Assembly: GCA_947311815.1 (NCBI GenBank)
Contig: CAMZMA010000053.1
Coordinates: 1-15,693, forward strand
Direction of reading: 5' to 3'
Length of the DNA stretch: 15,693 bases
Origin: an uncultured Flavobacteriaceae bacterium
GTDB taxonomy: Bacteria; Bacteroidota; Bacteroidia; Flavobacteriales; Flavobacteriaceae
In this document: piece after piece, positions 1 through 7,598 of the stretch
Layout of the letters: each line of letters begins with the position of its first letter
Numbering within the stretch: the stretch's first letter is position 1
Translations under genes and position numbers: made by a program
The notes under the pieces: model-generated
The model's database searches: none
The model's input: only the letters and a program-made list of their open reading frames with translations
What the model was told of the DNA's origin: nothing

Positions 1-171
1 GCATCTAGAAAAAGAGCAGGAAATTCTTCTCAAAACTATTCCGTACTTCTAAAAATAGCGCTAAACTTATTGAAAAATGAGAAAACAGAAAAGCAAGGTG
101 TTAAAGGTAAAAGACTTAAAGCTGGATGGGACAATCAGTACTTATTAAAGGTTTTGAAAATAAAAGTATGA
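1..171 (+). CDS. ISAs1-family transposase, C-terminal fragment (cut by window edge)
   Basis: An open frame runs from the first base of the window to a TGA at 169-171, giving the last 56 residues of a protein whose start lies outside. It contains the stretches NYSVLLKIALNLLKNEK and GVKGKRLKAGWDNQYLLKVL. These match the C-terminal signature of ISAs1-type DDE transposases (an ALNLL helix, then a KGKRLKAGWD...YLLKVL tail). The catalytic residues would lie upstream, so activity cannot be judged. The stop codon runs directly into the putative terminal repeat of the element, which is usual for this IS group. Family assignment is from remembered motif similarity; fairly sure. Confidence 0.75.
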   Translation, partial: ASRKRAGNSSQNYSVLLKIALNLLKNEKTEKQGVKGKRLKAGWDNQYLLKVLKIKV

Positions 172-181
172 GTTTGCCCTG
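1..181 (+). mobile_element. Right end of an ISAs1-like insertion sequence
   Basis: The transposase tail is followed at once by AGTTTGCCCTG (171-181). Its reverse complement begins CAGGGCAAACT, and ISAs1-family ends characteristically begin with CAGGG. The element boundary is therefore placed at 181. The left end and the target-site duplication (usually 8-9 bp in this family) are outside the window, so the boundary is inferred from one end only. Confidence 0.6.
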
Positions 182-261
182 GATGGAGTTGCTAAATAAC
201 AATAAGAAGTGAAATTTTCTTTTCTTTGCAACAATTTCTAAAAAATTAAACTACCATCTAA

Positions 262-954
262 ATGACCCTAAAAATTAAAGTAATTATACCTGCGTTTAAT
301 GAAGAAAATTCTATTGCAAAAGTTGTAAAAGACATTCCTTCTATAGTAGATGAAGTGATTGTTGTAAGCAACAACTCTACCGATAATACCGAAAAAAACG
401 CCAAAAATGCGGGGGCAACTGTATTAAAAGAGTCAAAAAAAGGATACGGTTACGCCTGTTTAAAAGGAATGAATTACATCAGTAAACAAGAAATAAAACC
501 AGATATTATTGTGTTTTTAGATGGCGATTACTCTGATTATCCAGAAGAATTGACAGATTTAATTACTCCTATCAAAAAAAACGAGGTAGATTTTGTAATT
601 GGCGCTCGTGTAAAACGACTACGAGAGGAAGGCTCAATGACACCTCAGCAAATATTTGGTAATTGGTTGGCAACTTTTTTAATGAAAATTCTTTTTGGCG
701 CTAAATTCACAGATTTAGGTCCATTTAGAGCCATTAAATACACTACCTTATTGGCGTTAAATATGGAAGACAAAACCTACGGATGGACGGTTGAAATGCA
801 ATTAAAAATCTTAAAACAAAAAATAGCATATAAAGAAATACCCGTAAAATACAGAAACCGAATTGGCGTGTCTAAAGTTTCTGGCACCGTAAAAGGTTCT
901 ATATTTGCAGGTGTTAAAATTTTAAGTTGGATTTTTAAATATAGTTTTAAATAA
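262..954 (+). CDS. GT2 glycosyltransferase, polyprenyl-phosphate sugar synthase-like
   Basis: This is a 230-residue GT-A fold enzyme of family GT2. The N-terminus KVIIPAFNEENSI is the nucleotide-sugar binding strand, and FLDGDYSDYPEEL (about residues 85-97) carries the DxD-type metal site D87/D89. The block FTDLGPFRAI (149-158) is typical of the dolichyl/undecaprenyl-phosphate mannose or glucose synthase group. These enzymes move a hexose from GDP- or UDP-sugar to a polyprenyl phosphate at the inner face of the membrane. No clear transmembrane anchor is present; the C-terminal 20 residues are hydrophobic to amphipathic and could touch the membrane. The stop overlaps the start of the next gene by one base (TAATG), indicating translational coupling. 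The sugar is not predictable from sequence. Confidence 0.85.
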   Translation: MTLKIKVIIPAFNEENSIAKVVKDIPSIVDEVIVVSNNSTDNTEKNAKNAGATVLKESKKGYGYACLKGMNYISKQEIKPDIIVFLDGDYSDYPEELTDLITPIKKNEVDFVIGARVKRLREEGSMTPQQIFGNWLATFLMKILFGAKFTDLGPFRAIKYTTLLALNMEDKTYGWTVEMQLKILKQKIAYKEIPVKYRNRIGVSKVSGTVKGSIFAGVKILSWIFKYSFK

Positions 955-2444
955 TGGCTTTCGTATATTTTGTAATTGTAGTGTATTCTATTGCATTGGT
1001 ACTTATTTTTATGTACTCATTAGCACAATTAAACTTGCTTTTTAATTACATTTCGGCTCAAAAAATAAAAGACACTTCGGTTGTTTTTGATTTGTCAAAC
1101 CCTAACGAAATTCCGTATGTAACCATACAATTACCTGTCTATAATGAACTATATGTAATGGAACGCTTGTTAGACAACATCGCTAAAATTGAATATCCTA
1201 AAGACAAATTAGAAATTCAGGTGTTAGATGATTCTACCGATGAATCTATGATTACTACCGAAAAAAAAATCAAGCAACTACAAGCAACAGGATTAGATAT
1301 TGTTCAAATAAAAAGAAGCAACAGACAAGGTTTTAAAGCAGGCGCACTAAAAGAAGGTTTAACAGTTGCTAAAGGAGAGTTTATCGCCATTTTTGATGCC
1401 GATTTTTTACCAAAATCAGATTGGTTGTACAAAACGATTCCGTATTTTAAAAATCCCGAAATTGGCATTGTGCAAACTCGCTGGGGACACATCAATAGAA
1501 ATTATTCTACACTTACAAAAATTCAAGCATTTGCCTTAGATGCTCATTTTACCTTAGAACAAGTGGGTAGAAATAGCAAAGGGCATTTTATCAACTTTAA
1601 CGGTACTGCTGGTGTTTGGCGTAAAGAATGTATTTTTGACGCAGGCAATTGGGAAGGAGATACACTTACCGAAGATTTAGATTTAAGTTACAGAGCGCAA
1701 CTAAAAAATTGGAAGTTTAAATATTTAGAAAACGTAGAAACCCCTGCCGAATTACCTGTAATTATTAGTGCCGCCAGAACACAACAATTTAGATGGAACA
1801 AAGGAGGAGCGGAAAATTTTCAGAAAATGGCAAAACGAGTTGTTTTAAGTAAAAATATATCATTTAAATCTAAAATTCACGGATTGTTACATTTACTAAA
1901 TAGTTCTATGTTTTTAAATGTCTTTTTGGTAGCTATTTTAAGCATACCAATGCTGTATATTAAAAACGAATTTGCACACCTAAAAAACTACTTTTATATG
2001 ATGAGTTTCTTTGTAGTAAGCTCTATCATTTTCTTTATTTGTTATTGGTATATGTATAAAAACATTTACGGAAAAGGTATTAAAAACTTCTTTAAATACA
2101 TCGCCGCTTTCTTTACATTTTTCTCTATTGCAATGGGGTTTTCATTACACAATACCATTGCAGTCTTAGAAGGGCATTTTGGTAAAAAAAGTGATTTTGT
2201 TAGAACACCAAAATTTAATATTACTTCATTAAAAGACAGTTGGAAAAACAACAAATACATCCGTAAAAAAATATCTTTAAATGTAATTATTGAAGGGCTT
2301 TTAGTCTGTTATTTTGCATTTGGCATGTACAGTGCTTTTGTTGTTGGAGATCAAGGAGGCGATTTTGGATTGTTTCCTTTTCATCTCATGCTATTTATTG
2401 GTTTTGGGTATGTATTTACAAAATCTGTTTTTTCTAAAGCATAA
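954..2444 (+). CDS. Cellulose/mannan synthase-like GT2 membrane glycosyltransferase
   Basis: A 496-residue inner-membrane GT2 enzyme. An N-terminal membrane helix (about 3-28) is followed by a cytoplasmic catalytic domain with the full D, D, D, QxxRW set: VLDDSTD (D92/D93), FDADF (D148/D150), TEDLD (D241) and QQFRW (277-281). About four further hydrophobic segments follow (roughly 313-336, 348-368, 380-397, 445-485). The segment EGHFGKKSDFVRTPKF (406-421) is typical of the CslA/CslC-like bacterial group rather than of BcsA. There is no PilZ domain, so cyclic-di-GMP control of the BcsA type is unlikely. The product may be a beta-glycan or a glycolipid; the sugar is unknown. It sits between two other glycosyltransferases in one apparent operon. 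Confidence 0.85.
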   Translation: MAFVYFVIVVYSIALVLIFMYSLAQLNLLFNYISAQKIKDTSVVFDLSNPNEIPYVTIQLPVYNELYVMERLLDNIAKIEYPKDKLEIQVLDDSTDESMITTEKKIKQLQATGLDIVQIKRSNRQGFKAGALKEGLTVAKGEFIAIFDADFLPKSDWLYKTIPYFKNPEIGIVQTRWGHINRNYSTLTKIQAFALDAHFTLEQVGRNSKGHFINFNGTAGVWRKECIFDAGNWEGDTLTEDLDLSYRAQLKNWKFKYLENVETPAELPVIISAARTQQFRWNKGGAENFQKMAKRVVLSKNISFKSKIHGLLHLLNSSMFLNVFLVAILSIPMLYIKNEFAHLKNYFYMMSFFVVSSIIFFICYWYMYKNIYGKGIKNFFKYIAAFFTFFSIAMGFSLHNTIAVLEGHFGKKSDFVRTPKFNITSLKDSWKNNKYIRKKISLNVIIEGLLVCYFAFGMYSAFVVGDQGGDFGLFPFHLMLFIGFGYVFTKSVFSKA

Positions 2445-2446
2445 AT

Positions 2447-3931
2447 ATGGATGCTCAACAAAAAAGAACAGCCATTTTACTCACTTTTATCAGTTTAATA
2501 GGGTACTTTTTTGTTGCTTATTTTTTAGAGAGAACTCATTTTTATCAACTGCTATTTATTTGGATTGGTCTTTTTGCATCTACTTATTATCTACTAAAAA
2601 CACTTAAAAACCACTTTTATATATTGGTGGGAATCGCTATTTTATTTCGGTTGATTTTTCTAATTTCTATTCCTAATTTATCACAAGATTTTTATCGATT
2701 TATTTGGGACGGACGCATGCTGTTTGCAGGATACAATCCGTATATTTCTTTACCTCTTACTTTTATTGAACAGCAAAATTATCCAATACCACAAGCTATT
2801 AATTTGTTTTCTGGTATGGGCGATTTTAACGGAAGTCATTACACCAATTACGCGCCTGTTAATCAATTGTGTTTTTTTATTGCGGCACTTTTTGCCAACA
2901 AAAGTATTTTAGGTTCTGTTGTGGTGATGAGAATTTTAATAATTACTGCGGATGTTGGTATTCTTTACTTCGGAAAAAAATTACTAAAAAAAATGAACTT
3001 ACCAATAAACAATATTTTTTGGTATGCTTTAAATCCGTTAGTGATTATTGAATTGACAGGAAATTTGCATTTCGAATCGGTTATGTTATTCTTTTTAATA
3101 TTTAGTTTGTATCAATTACAACAACAAAAATGGATGTGGGCAGCTATTTTATTGGGGCTTTCGGTTTCTGTAAAACTGATTCCGTTGTTGTTTTTGCCGT
3201 TGTTTTATCAGTGGTTTACTTCGACTACGCTCAGTAACCTCACTTCGACTACGCTCAGTAACCTCACTTCGACCCTGTCTGCCGACAGGCAAGATTCGCT
3301 CAGTAACCAAAATTCTGTCATTGCGAATAAAACGAAACAACCTTCACTAAAAGAACGATTCTTATTAAAACTAAATGGATTCAAAAAACTACTTGCTTTT
3401 TACGGCATTACACTTACAACTATCGTACTATTGTTTCTTCCTTTTTACTCCTCAAAATTTGTTGATAGTTACACCAATTCTGTAGGTTTATGGTTTAAAA
3501 CGTTTGAGTATAATGCAAGTTTTTACTATATTTTTAGAGAAATCGGGTATCTTTTTAGAGGTTGGAATGAAATTGCTATTATTGGCAAAATAATGCCATT
3601 TATAACTCTTTTGTTTTTAGGTAGTATTACTTTTTTTAGAAAAAACAAAACACCTATTCAATTAGTAACAGCTCTTTTATTCGGACTCTCATTATACTAT
3701 TTTTTTACCACAACAGTGCATCCTTGGTATTTGGCAACTTTAGTCGCTTTATCTGTATTTACCAAGTATAAATTTTCTCTGGTTTGGAGTTTAGCAATCG
3801 TGTTTAGCTATCATGTGTATGCTACAAACCCTTGGAAAGAAAACTTATATTGGGTTGCACTAGAGTATCTGATTGTTTTTGGTGTTTTAGCGTTTGAAAT
3901 TTCACGAAATACGTTAAAAAAGACGTTCTAA
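2447..3931 (+). CDS. Multispanning GT-C mannosyltransferase-like protein (GT87/MptB-like)
   Basis: A 494-residue polytopic membrane protein, starting 2 bases after the preceding stop. Many hydrophobic helices are visible. The first large non-cytoplasmic loop contains SQDFYRFIWDGR (79-90) followed by AGYNPY; an Asp in this place (D81 or D88) is the usual catalytic residue of GT-C enzymes that use polyprenyl-phosphate sugars. Near the C-terminus, HPWYL (425-429) resembles the HPxYL motif of GT87/alpha-1,6-mannosyltransferase relatives. Together with the upstream polyprenyl-phosphate sugar synthase-like gene this suggests lipid-linked sugar transfer at the outer face of the membrane (inference). 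Residues 258 to about 298, in a hydrophilic loop, are encoded by dispersed repeats and are probably not ancestral to the family. Confidence 0.75.
   Translation: MDAQQKRTAILLTFISLIGYFFVAYFLERTHFYQLLFIWIGLFASTYYLLKTLKNHFYILVGIAILFRLIFLISIPNLSQDFYRFIWDGRMLFAGYNPYISLPLTFIEQQNYPIPQAINLFSGMGDFNGSHYTNYAPVNQLCFFIAALFANKSILGSVVVMRILIITADVGILYFGKKLLKKMNLPINNIFWYALNPLVIIELTGNLHFESVMLFFLIFSLYQLQQQKWMWAAILLGLSVSVKLIPLLFLPLFYQWFTSTTLSNLTSTTLSNLTSTLSADRQDSLSNQNSVIANKTKQPSLKERFLLKLNGFKKLLAFYGITLTTIVLLFLPFYSSKFVDSYTNSVGLWFKTFEYNASFYYIFREIGYLFRGWNEIAIIGKIMPFITLLFLGSITFFRKNKTPIQLVTALLFGLSLYYFFTTTVHPWYLATLVALSVFTKYKFSLVWSLAIVFSYHVYATNPWKENLYWVALEYLIVFGVLAFEISRNTLKKTF
3218..3308 (+). repeat. In-frame tandem copies of a flavobacterial dispersed repeat, with a nested palindrome
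   Basis: A 24-base unit beginning ACTTCGACTACGCTCAGTAA occurs perfectly twice (3218-3241 and 3242-3265). A third copy (3266-3308) shares both ends but is split by an insert containing CCTGTCTGCCGACAGG (3274-3289: 6-bp stem, TGCC loop). The unit length is a multiple of three and encodes TSTTLSNL. Read on the other strand the core is GTTACTGAGCGTAGTCGAAG, a short repeat scattered in many Flavobacteriaceae; the palindrome is a second such family. The patch is visibly richer in G and C than its surroundings. Confidence 0.85.
3315..3344 (+). repeat. Degenerate copy of the 'TGTCATTGCGA' dispersed repeat
   Basis: CTGTCATTGCGAATAAAACG and the ten bases after it resemble the TGTCATTGCGAG...AACGAAGCAATCTT repeat that is scattered between genes in many Bacteroidota. 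Here it is read in frame as SVIANKTKQPS in the mannosyltransferase-like protein, directly after the tandem repeats. It diverges at a few positions. The identification rests on recall of the repeat family. Confidence 0.55.
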
Positions 3932-4077
3932 CAATCCGTAAAATTTTAGAATGTTATAAATTGTAGCTATTCATCAACAAAAATGGGTATTTTATCTAAT
4001 TTTTAAGAAATAAATACTTTTCATTTCGTACCTTGCTATCTCGCTTAAATTTTTCTAATTCATAAAACTCGTTTACG

Positions 4078-5091
4078 TTGAAAAGACTTACCATAAAAGA
4101 TATTGCACAACATTTTGGCGTCTCTATTTCTACCGTTTCTAAGGCGTTAAATGATAGTTATGAAATTAGTGTTGCTACAAAAACAAAAATTCAGAAATAC
4201 GCAAAAGAGCAAAATTACAAGCCTAATTTTAACGCATTAAGTTTAAAAAACAGACGCACAAAAACAATTGGAATTATCATTCCGAACATGTTAAATTACT
4301 ATTTTGCTCAGGTTTTTAAAGGAATTGAAAAAACAGCTGCAAAAAAAGGCTACAAAATTATTACTTGTATTTCTAATCAATCTTTTGAAAAAGAAGTAGA
4401 AACTATTGAAATGCTTTCTAACGGAAGTATTGACGGATTTATCATCTCTATCGCCAAAGAAACAGAACTTAAAAACGATTATCAGCATTTAAAAGATACG
4501 ATTAATAACGACATTCCTATTGTGATGTTTGATAGAGTTGCTCAAAATATTGAATGCGATAAAGTAATTACCAACAATATAGAAAGTGCAAAAAATACGG
4601 TAGAATTTTTATACAATAAAGGGCATAGAAACATTGCTTTTATTTCTACCATGAGTAAATTAATTATTGGAAAACAACGTTTAGAAGGATATAAAAAAGG
4701 CTTAGAAAATGTAGGTATTCCTTTTCGTAAAGACCTAGTAATCAACATTAACGAAAAAAATTACAACAAGCACGAAGCTATTTTAACGCCAATTTTTGAT
4801 GCTCATAAAATTGATAGTGTAATTACAACTGGAGAATCTACCGCAATTTCTGCAATGAAAGTTGCACTACGAAAAGGATATAAAATTCCGAAAGATTTTG
4901 CTGTAATTCCTTTTTCTAACGGAATTTTAGCAAGACATTCTAGTCCTAGAATGACAACGGTAAGCCAACACGGAGAATTAATGGGAGAAACAGCTGCATC
5001 AATTTTAATTCATCGATTAGAAAACAAACCTTCTAAATTTAAAACCGAAATTATTAAAACCGATTTGGTCATTAGAAAATCTACACGGTAA
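4078..5091 (+). CDS. LacI-family transcriptional regulator (TTG start)
   Basis: A 337-residue LacI/GalR regulator. The N-terminal helix-turn-helix is TIKDIAQHFGVSISTVSKALN (about 5-25), followed by the hinge YKPNFNALSLK (47-57) and a periplasmic-binding-protein-like effector domain from about 63 to the end (TIGIIIPN...; DSVITTGES; MTTVSQHGELMG). The start is TTG at 4078-4080. An in-frame TAA lies at 4063-4065 and no ATG lies between, and the HTH begins immediately after, so TTG is the only reasonable choice. Such proteins bind operators as dimers and respond to sugars or metabolites. No transporter or catabolic operon sits next to it, so the target cannot be named. Its stop is one base from the stop of the convergent DUF2797 gene. 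Confidence 0.9.
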   Translation: MKRLTIKDIAQHFGVSISTVSKALNDSYEISVATKTKIQKYAKEQNYKPNFNALSLKNRRTKTIGIIIPNMLNYYFAQVFKGIEKTAAKKGYKIITCISNQSFEKEVETIEMLSNGSIDGFIISIAKETELKNDYQHLKDTINNDIPIVMFDRVAQNIECDKVITNNIESAKNTVEFLYNKGHRNIAFISTMSKLIIGKQRLEGYKKGLENVGIPFRKDLVININEKNYNKHEAILTPIFDAHKIDSVITTGESTAISAMKVALRKGYKIPKDFAVIPFSNGILARHSSPRMTTVSQHGELMGETAASILIHRLENKPSKFKTEIIKTDLVIRKSTR

Positions 5092-5092
5092 A

Positions 5093-5887
5093 TTATATTG
5101 TCAATTCTACCACCAAACCTTCGTTTGCTCTTACGTTAAAAACCGTATTGTCTTCAAAAATAAAATACTGTCCTTTTATCCCTTTTAAAACACCAGAATA
5201 AGAAGGTGTTTTTGTTAAATTCAAACTTTTTACTTTATCAGGAACTTGTAGTATCGGAAAATTTAATGCGGTAATTTCTGTGTCGTTTTCTAGATAATAT
5301 GGGCGTACTTCTTCTGGTATGTATTGAAATAATTCTTGCTTTATTACATTCAAATCTACCTCGTCTGAAGTAGATGTTAACATTTTACGCCAATTGGTTT
5401 TATCTGCAATATGCTCTTTTAAAGCAACTTCTGTAACACCTGCTAAATACCTATTTGGCACTTCTACAATAGCCATTGCTTTGGTTGCTCCTTGATCTAT
5501 CCAACGTGTTGGTACTTGACTTTTTCGGGTAACGCCAACTTTTATGTTGCTAGAATACGCCAAATATACAATGTGCGGTTTTAATTGCATTTTTTGCTCA
5601 AAAGCCAAATCTCTATCTTCAACACCTAAATGTGCTGTACTTAATTCGGGGCGCATAATCCAATCACCTGCATTTGGTGTTTCAAAAAAACACGTCTTAC
5701 AAAAACCTTGTCGGTAAATTTGTTTGTTTTTACCACAACTTAAACATTCGTATCCCACAAAAGAAATTGTAATTTTTTTATCTAGTAATTGATTCATATG
5801 CAGCACATCAGCAGGCATTTCTAAGTAATATTGAATAGTTTCTAGATTTTCTGTGGGCATTTTTTTTAAGACTCCTTGATATTTCAT
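5093..5887 (-). CDS. DUF2797 family protein with CxxC...CxxC zinc-ribbon-like motif
   Basis: A 264-residue soluble protein of the DUF2797 family. Residues 48-66 hold CLSC...CKTC (C48, C51, C63, C66), a probable zinc site. The central block VYLAYSS..KVGVTR....RWIDQGA (107-134) is the most conserved part of the family. Its layout (a short VYLA strand, a KVGVT strand, an Arg about eight residues later and an acidic residue in the next helix, such as E153) resembles GIY-YIG nuclease domains, but I cannot prove homology by eye. The biochemical function is unknown. It is divergent from the GH3 gene and convergent with the LacI gene. Start at ATG 5885-5887. Confidence 0.75.
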   Translation of the reverse strand: MKYQGVLKKMPTENLETIQYYLEMPADVLHMNQLLDKKITISFVGYECLSCGKNKQIYRQGFCKTCFFETPNAGDWIMRPELSTAHLGVEDRDLAFEQKMQLKPHIVYLAYSSNIKVGVTRKSQVPTRWIDQGATKAMAIVEVPNRYLAGVTEVALKEHIADKTNWRKMLTSTSDEVDLNVIKQELFQYIPEEVRPYYLENDTEITALNFPILQVPDKVKSLNLTKTPSYSGVLKGIKGQYFIFEDNTVFNVRANEGLVVELTI

Positions 5888-5897
5888 CGAACAAATG

Positions 5898-5928
5898 TTG
5901 TATTTTTTAGATAGATTTTGTAAATTTA
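5898..5928 (+). promoter_or_regulatory. Possible promoter for the GH3 gene
   Basis: TTG at 5898-5900 and TAAATTTA at 5921-5928 are 20 bases apart. This approximates the Bacteroidota consensus TTG / TAnnTTTG, with the last base A instead of G. Transcription would begin about 25 bases before the ATG at 5961 and downstream of the ATG at 5895, which fits the shorter protein. The match is only moderate. Confidence 0.35.
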
Positions 5929-5960
5929 ATCAAAAGAAATCACATTCAACCCAACAATTT

Positions 5961-7469
5961 ATGCCATTTCCGTTAGTAAATTCTATCATTTCTTGGTTTT
6001 TAAAAAAAAGAATTCATCAAATAGAACTCTTTTTAAAATATCCTATTGATGTTCAAGAAGAGTTACTTTTTAAGCTGATAAACGCATCAAAAGATACTCG
6101 TTTTGGTAAAATTAACGGATTTTCTTACCTAAAAACCTACGAAGATTTTGCAAAAACAGTAAAAATACAACAATACGAAAGTATTGAACCTCAGATAGAA
6201 CGATGCCGAAAAGGCGAACAAAATTTATTTTGGGCAACAGACATTAAATGGTTTGCAAAATCTAGCGGAACAACTAACGCAAAAAGTAAATTTATTCCTG
6301 TAAGTGACGAAGCCATTGAAGATTGTCACATGAAAGCAGGTAAAGACATGCTGTGTCATTATATCAACAACAACCCTAATTCTCAATTATTTGTAGGAAA
6401 AGGATTGCGCTTGGGCGGAAGCTCTGACGCATATGAAGATAGTGATTCATTTTTTGGCGATTTGTCGGCAATTATTATTGAAAACATGCCTTTTTGGGCA
6501 GATTTTAGCTCTACTCCGAGTCAAGAAATTGCATTGATGAGCGAATGGGAAGGTAAAATGGAAGCCATTGTTAACGAAACCATAAATGAAAATATTACCA
6601 GTTTAGCAGGTGTACCTTCTTGGATGTTGGTGTTTTTAAACAAGGTACTAGAAAAAACAGGGGAAAATTCTATTATTGATGTGTGGCCAAACCTAGAAGT
6701 GTATTTTCATGGAGGTGTAAACTTTAATCCGTATAGAGAACAGTACAAAAAACTAATCCCTAAAAAAGGATTTAAATACTACGAAACCTACAATGCATCC
6801 GAAGGTTTTTTTGCCATACAAGATCAAAATGATTCAGAAGAATTATTATTGATGCTAGATTACGGAATTTTCTATGAATTTATTCCGATGGATGCTTATG
6901 ATGGAGAAAACTCTACAGCAATTCCTTTATCCGAAGTGCAAAAAAACACCAATTATGCATTGGTAATTACTACCAATAGCGGTTTGTGGCGGTATTTAAT
7001 TGGCGATACCATTAAGTTTACTTCGCTCAATCCTTATCGAATAAAAATTACGGGGAGAACCAAACATTTTATCAATGTTTTTGGCGAAGAATTAATTATA
7101 GAAAATACCGAAGATGCACTAAAATTAGCCTGCAAAAAAAACGATGCTACCATTGTAGATTATACGGTAGCACCTATTTTTATGAGCAATACCCAAAAAG
7201 GCGGGCACGAATGGATGATTGAATTTAGTAAACCTCCAAAAAACATTGCTTATTTTACAGAAATATTAGACAATACATTAAAATCTATCAATTCAGATTA
7301 CGAAGCAAAACGCTATCAAAACATGACGTTAAATATGCCTGTAATTCATGTAGCCAAAAAAGGATTGTTTTACAATTGGTTAAAACAAAAAGGGAAATTA
7401 GGCGGACAAAACAAAGTACCTCGTTTGTCTAATTCGAGGAAGTTTTTAGAAGAATTGTTGGAGTTTTAG
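5961..7469 (+). CDS. GH3-family acyl-adenylating (amido synthetase-like) protein
   Basis: A 502-residue member of the GH3 branch of adenylate-forming enzymes. Plant GH3 proteins adenylate a carboxylic acid and conjugate it to an amino acid; the substrates of bacterial homologues are unknown. Visible motifs, numbered from the chosen start, are SSGTT (101-105, the nucleotide loop), YYETYNASEGFFA (273-285), GLWRYLIGD (341-349) and GRTKHFINVFGEE (365-377). All core adenylation signatures are intact, so an active enzyme is likely. An in-frame ATG exists at 5895, but it adds 22 residues that do not resemble the family N-terminus. MPFPLVNSIISWFLKKR at 5961 looks like the true beginning, and a possible promoter overlaps the upstream extension. 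It stands alone, divergent from DUF2797. Confidence 0.85.
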   Translation: MPFPLVNSIISWFLKKRIHQIELFLKYPIDVQEELLFKLINASKDTRFGKINGFSYLKTYEDFAKTVKIQQYESIEPQIERCRKGEQNLFWATDIKWFAKSSGTTNAKSKFIPVSDEAIEDCHMKAGKDMLCHYINNNPNSQLFVGKGLRLGGSSDAYEDSDSFFGDLSAIIIENMPFWADFSSTPSQEIALMSEWEGKMEAIVNETINENITSLAGVPSWMLVFLNKVLEKTGENSIIDVWPNLEVYFHGGVNFNPYREQYKKLIPKKGFKYYETYNASEGFFAIQDQNDSEELLLMLDYGIFYEFIPMDAYDGENSTAIPLSEVQKNTNYALVITTNSGLWRYLIGDTIKFTSLNPYRIKITGRTKHFINVFGEELIIENTEDALKLACKKNDATIVDYTVAPIFMSNTQKGGHEWMIEFSKPPKNIAYFTEILDNTLKSINSDYEAKRYQNMTLNMPVIHVAKKGLFYNWLKQKGKLGGQNKVPRLSNSRKFLEELLEF

Positions 7470-7598
7470 AGGTAGAGTTTTGGGGTGGATTTTAAATTCT
7501 ATAACAATCTATTTTTGTCATTCATCCTTCAATAGAATAGTACATGACATAAAAAATTTAACGTTCATAAAATTATTAAAAACAAGGTTTAGTTATTT

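Noticed and set aside
2314..2607. 97-residue plus-strand open frame bridging the second and third glycosyltransferase genes
   Set aside because: It overlaps two strongly supported genes in another frame and shows no family resemblance.
3218..3308. Short tandem repeats considered as a CRISPR-like array
   Set aside because: The units abut with no unique spacers, lie inside a coding frame, and no cas genes are nearby.
3149..3340. Minus-strand open frame encoding VTERSRSEVTERSRS and PVGRQGR peptides
   Set aside because: These peptides are the antisense reading of the dispersed repeats inside the mannosyltransferase gene and recur as spurious proteins in Bacteroidota annotations; there is no independent support for a gene.
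3925..3952. Weak inverted repeat TTCTAA/TTAGAA after the glycosyltransferase operon as a terminator
   Set aside because: The stem is short and AT-rich, the loop is 14 bases and no T-run follows, so it is not convincing.
5895..5960. Upstream ATG extending the GH3 protein by 22 residues
   Set aside because: The extension does not resemble the family N-terminus and overlaps the probable promoter; the ATG at 5961 gives a normal-looking start.
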